Below, piece after piece: positions 63,396-64,000 of a stretch of DNA of 64,000 nt. This stretch comes from Faecalibacterium duncaniae. Its GTDB lineage: Bacteria > Bacillota > Clostridia > Oscillospirales > Ruminococcaceae. The notes under the pieces are model-generated. The model did no database searches, had not been told where the DNA came from, and saw only the letters and a program-made list of their open reading frames with translations. Numbering within the stretch: the first letter of the stretch is position 1; every line of letters begins with the position of its first letter. The translations under genes and the position numbers were made by a program. Location of the stretch: positions 620,001-684,000 of the forward strand of contig NZ_CP048437.1 in assembly GCF_010509575.1 (NCBI RefSeq). The letters run 5' to 3'.

Positions 63396-64000
63396 ATGAC
63401 TGCCGTGATCTATGCCCGTTATTCCACTGACAGCCAGCGAGAAGAATCCATTGAAGGCCAGATCCGTGAATGCACAGCCTATGCGGAAAAGAACGGCTTC
63501 ACGGTGGTGAAGCACTATATCGACCGTGCCGTCTCTGCAAAAACGGACAACCGCCCGCAGTTTCAGCAAATGATCAAAGACAGCGAGCGCGGGATCTTTG
63601 ATGTCATCATTGTCTGGAAGCTGGACCGCTTTGCCCGGAACCGTTACGACAGCGCACGGTACAAGACCCAGCTGAAACGCAATGGTGTGAAACTGGTGTC
63701 GGCAACAGAAGTCATTTCGGCTGGCCCGGAGGGCATCATTCTGGAATCGGTGCTGGAAGGCTACGCCGAATACTACTCGGCTGACCTGTCTGAAAAGGTC
63801 GTGCGCGGCATGACTGAGAACGCTCTCAAGGGCATTTATAATGGTGGCACGATTCCGTTCGGCTACATGATCGATGAGACCCGGCATTACCAGCCCGACC
63901 CGTTGTTGGCTCCGTATGTGGAGCAGACGTTCCAGAAGTATGCGGACGGTGCGACCATGACTGACCTGCGGGATTGGTTGAAGGCGCACAACATCAAAAA
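63396..64000 (+). CDS. Large serine recombinase, N-terminal part (cut by window end)
   Basis: The first 201 residues are visible. The resolvase catalytic domain spans about 1-150: VIYARYSTDSQREESIEGQI holds the nucleophilic serine (S10) and the arginine of the active site, and KLDRFARNRYDSARYK is the conserved RFAR helix. The recombinase domain begins at IPFGYMIDETRHYQPDPLLAPYVEQTFQKYADG. This is the Tn4451/TnpX or phage-integrase type that inserts elements in sites with a 2-bp core. GCGAGGTG lies before the ATG. Its neighbours suggest it moves the element described at 46581-64000. Confidence 0.93.
   Translation, partial: MTAVIYARYSTDSQREESIEGQIRECTAYAEKNGFTVVKHYIDRAVSAKTDNRPQFQQMIKDSERGIFDVIIVWKLDRFARNRYDSARYKTQLKRNGVKLVSATEVISAGPEGIILESVLEGYAEYYSADLSEKVVRGMTENALKGIYNGGTIPFGYMIDETRHYQPDPLLAPYVEQTFQKYADGATMTDLRDWLKAHNIK

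Larger units (their letters stand above)
46581..64000. mobile_element. Mobilizable genomic element (left part; right end outside window)
   Basis: From about 46.6 kb the sequence loses the GC-rich chromosomal character and carries relaxase, MobC, ParB-like, XRE, a large cargo operon and a large serine recombinase. The left edge is placed after the tRNA-Lys terminator by content only; no direct repeat could be identified because the right end is not in the window. The serine recombinase may belong to this element or to a second one nested beside it. Confidence 0.65.

Overview
The window reads as a low-motility, anaerobic Clostridia chromosome, most likely Faecalibacterium (F. prausnitzii group). 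The 16S rRNA gene at 41292-42803 has the sequence character I associate with that genus, and the codon use, the GC-rich chromosomal genes, the short imperfect-palindromic intergenic repeats and the gene content (Clostridia-type heterodimeric fumarase, IreB, long-form PRPP synthase) fit. Genus is from recall; no search was run.

Layout, chromosomal part (1-46580). 1-15300: glnS (partial), tRNA-Pro, an Rrf2 regulator divergent from cysK with shared operator-like sites, a tRNA dihydrouridine synthase, ireB, acpS, an antitoxin-less ndoA/mazF, a DtxR/MntR regulator, a PRPP synthase, a malic enzyme-fumarase operon, an FKBP-type lipoprotein, CIRCE-controlled clpB and a CNNM/CorC membrane protein. 15400-23330: a SpoIID-like protein followed by two glycosyltransferase genes and rfbA-rfbD-rfbB for dTDP-rhamnose, i.e. 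a cell-surface polysaccharide block. 23500-32600: membrane protein, phosphofructokinase, two tRNAs, CPBP protease, C69 dipeptidase, DUF4358-like lipoprotein, Lrp regulator, a candidate small RNA with its own promoter and terminator, hflX with an overlapping acetyltransferase, and a Phd/RelE-type toxin-antitoxin pair. 32650-40880: bifunctional homocysteine methyltransferase/MTHFR, a T-box-controlled valS with a VanZ-like gene and a diverged FolC, and a spoIIAA-spoIIAB-sigF operon. 40900-46580: a complete rRNA operon with two promoters, 16S-tRNA-Ala-tRNA-Ile-23S-5S-tRNA-Glu-tRNA-Lys and a terminator.

Accessory part (46581-64000, right end outside the window). Immediately after the tRNA-Lys terminator the composition becomes more AT-rich and gene content changes to a mobilizable element: small element-type ORFs, a ParB-like protein carrying a perfect 33-bp palindrome inside its gene, a relaxase and MobC, a 700-bp non-coding region with strong hairpins (candidate oriT), an XRE regulator, a large cargo operon, and a large serine recombinase cut by the window end.

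The cargo operon (51443-62982) is the most interesting find. It combines type VII (ESX/WXG100)-like parts with ubiquitin-conjugation-like parts: three small helical proteins sharing a W-x-D-x-Q turn motif, a coiled-coil protein, a membrane-anchored B-box-type zinc-finger protein, a 54-residue protein, an E2-like protein with a candidate catalytic cysteine, a JAB/JAMM protease with a complete metal-binding motif, a ThiF/E1-like adenylyltransferase, a 1542-residue FtsK/EssC-type ATPase with no membrane segment, and an HExxH zinc-metalloprotease whose N-terminus carries the same W-x-D-x-Q motif, followed by a small gene in the position of an immunity gene. The inference is a secretion or effector-delivery system whose substrates or components are handled by an E1/E2/JAB module; no ubiquitin-like protein is recognisable in the locus.
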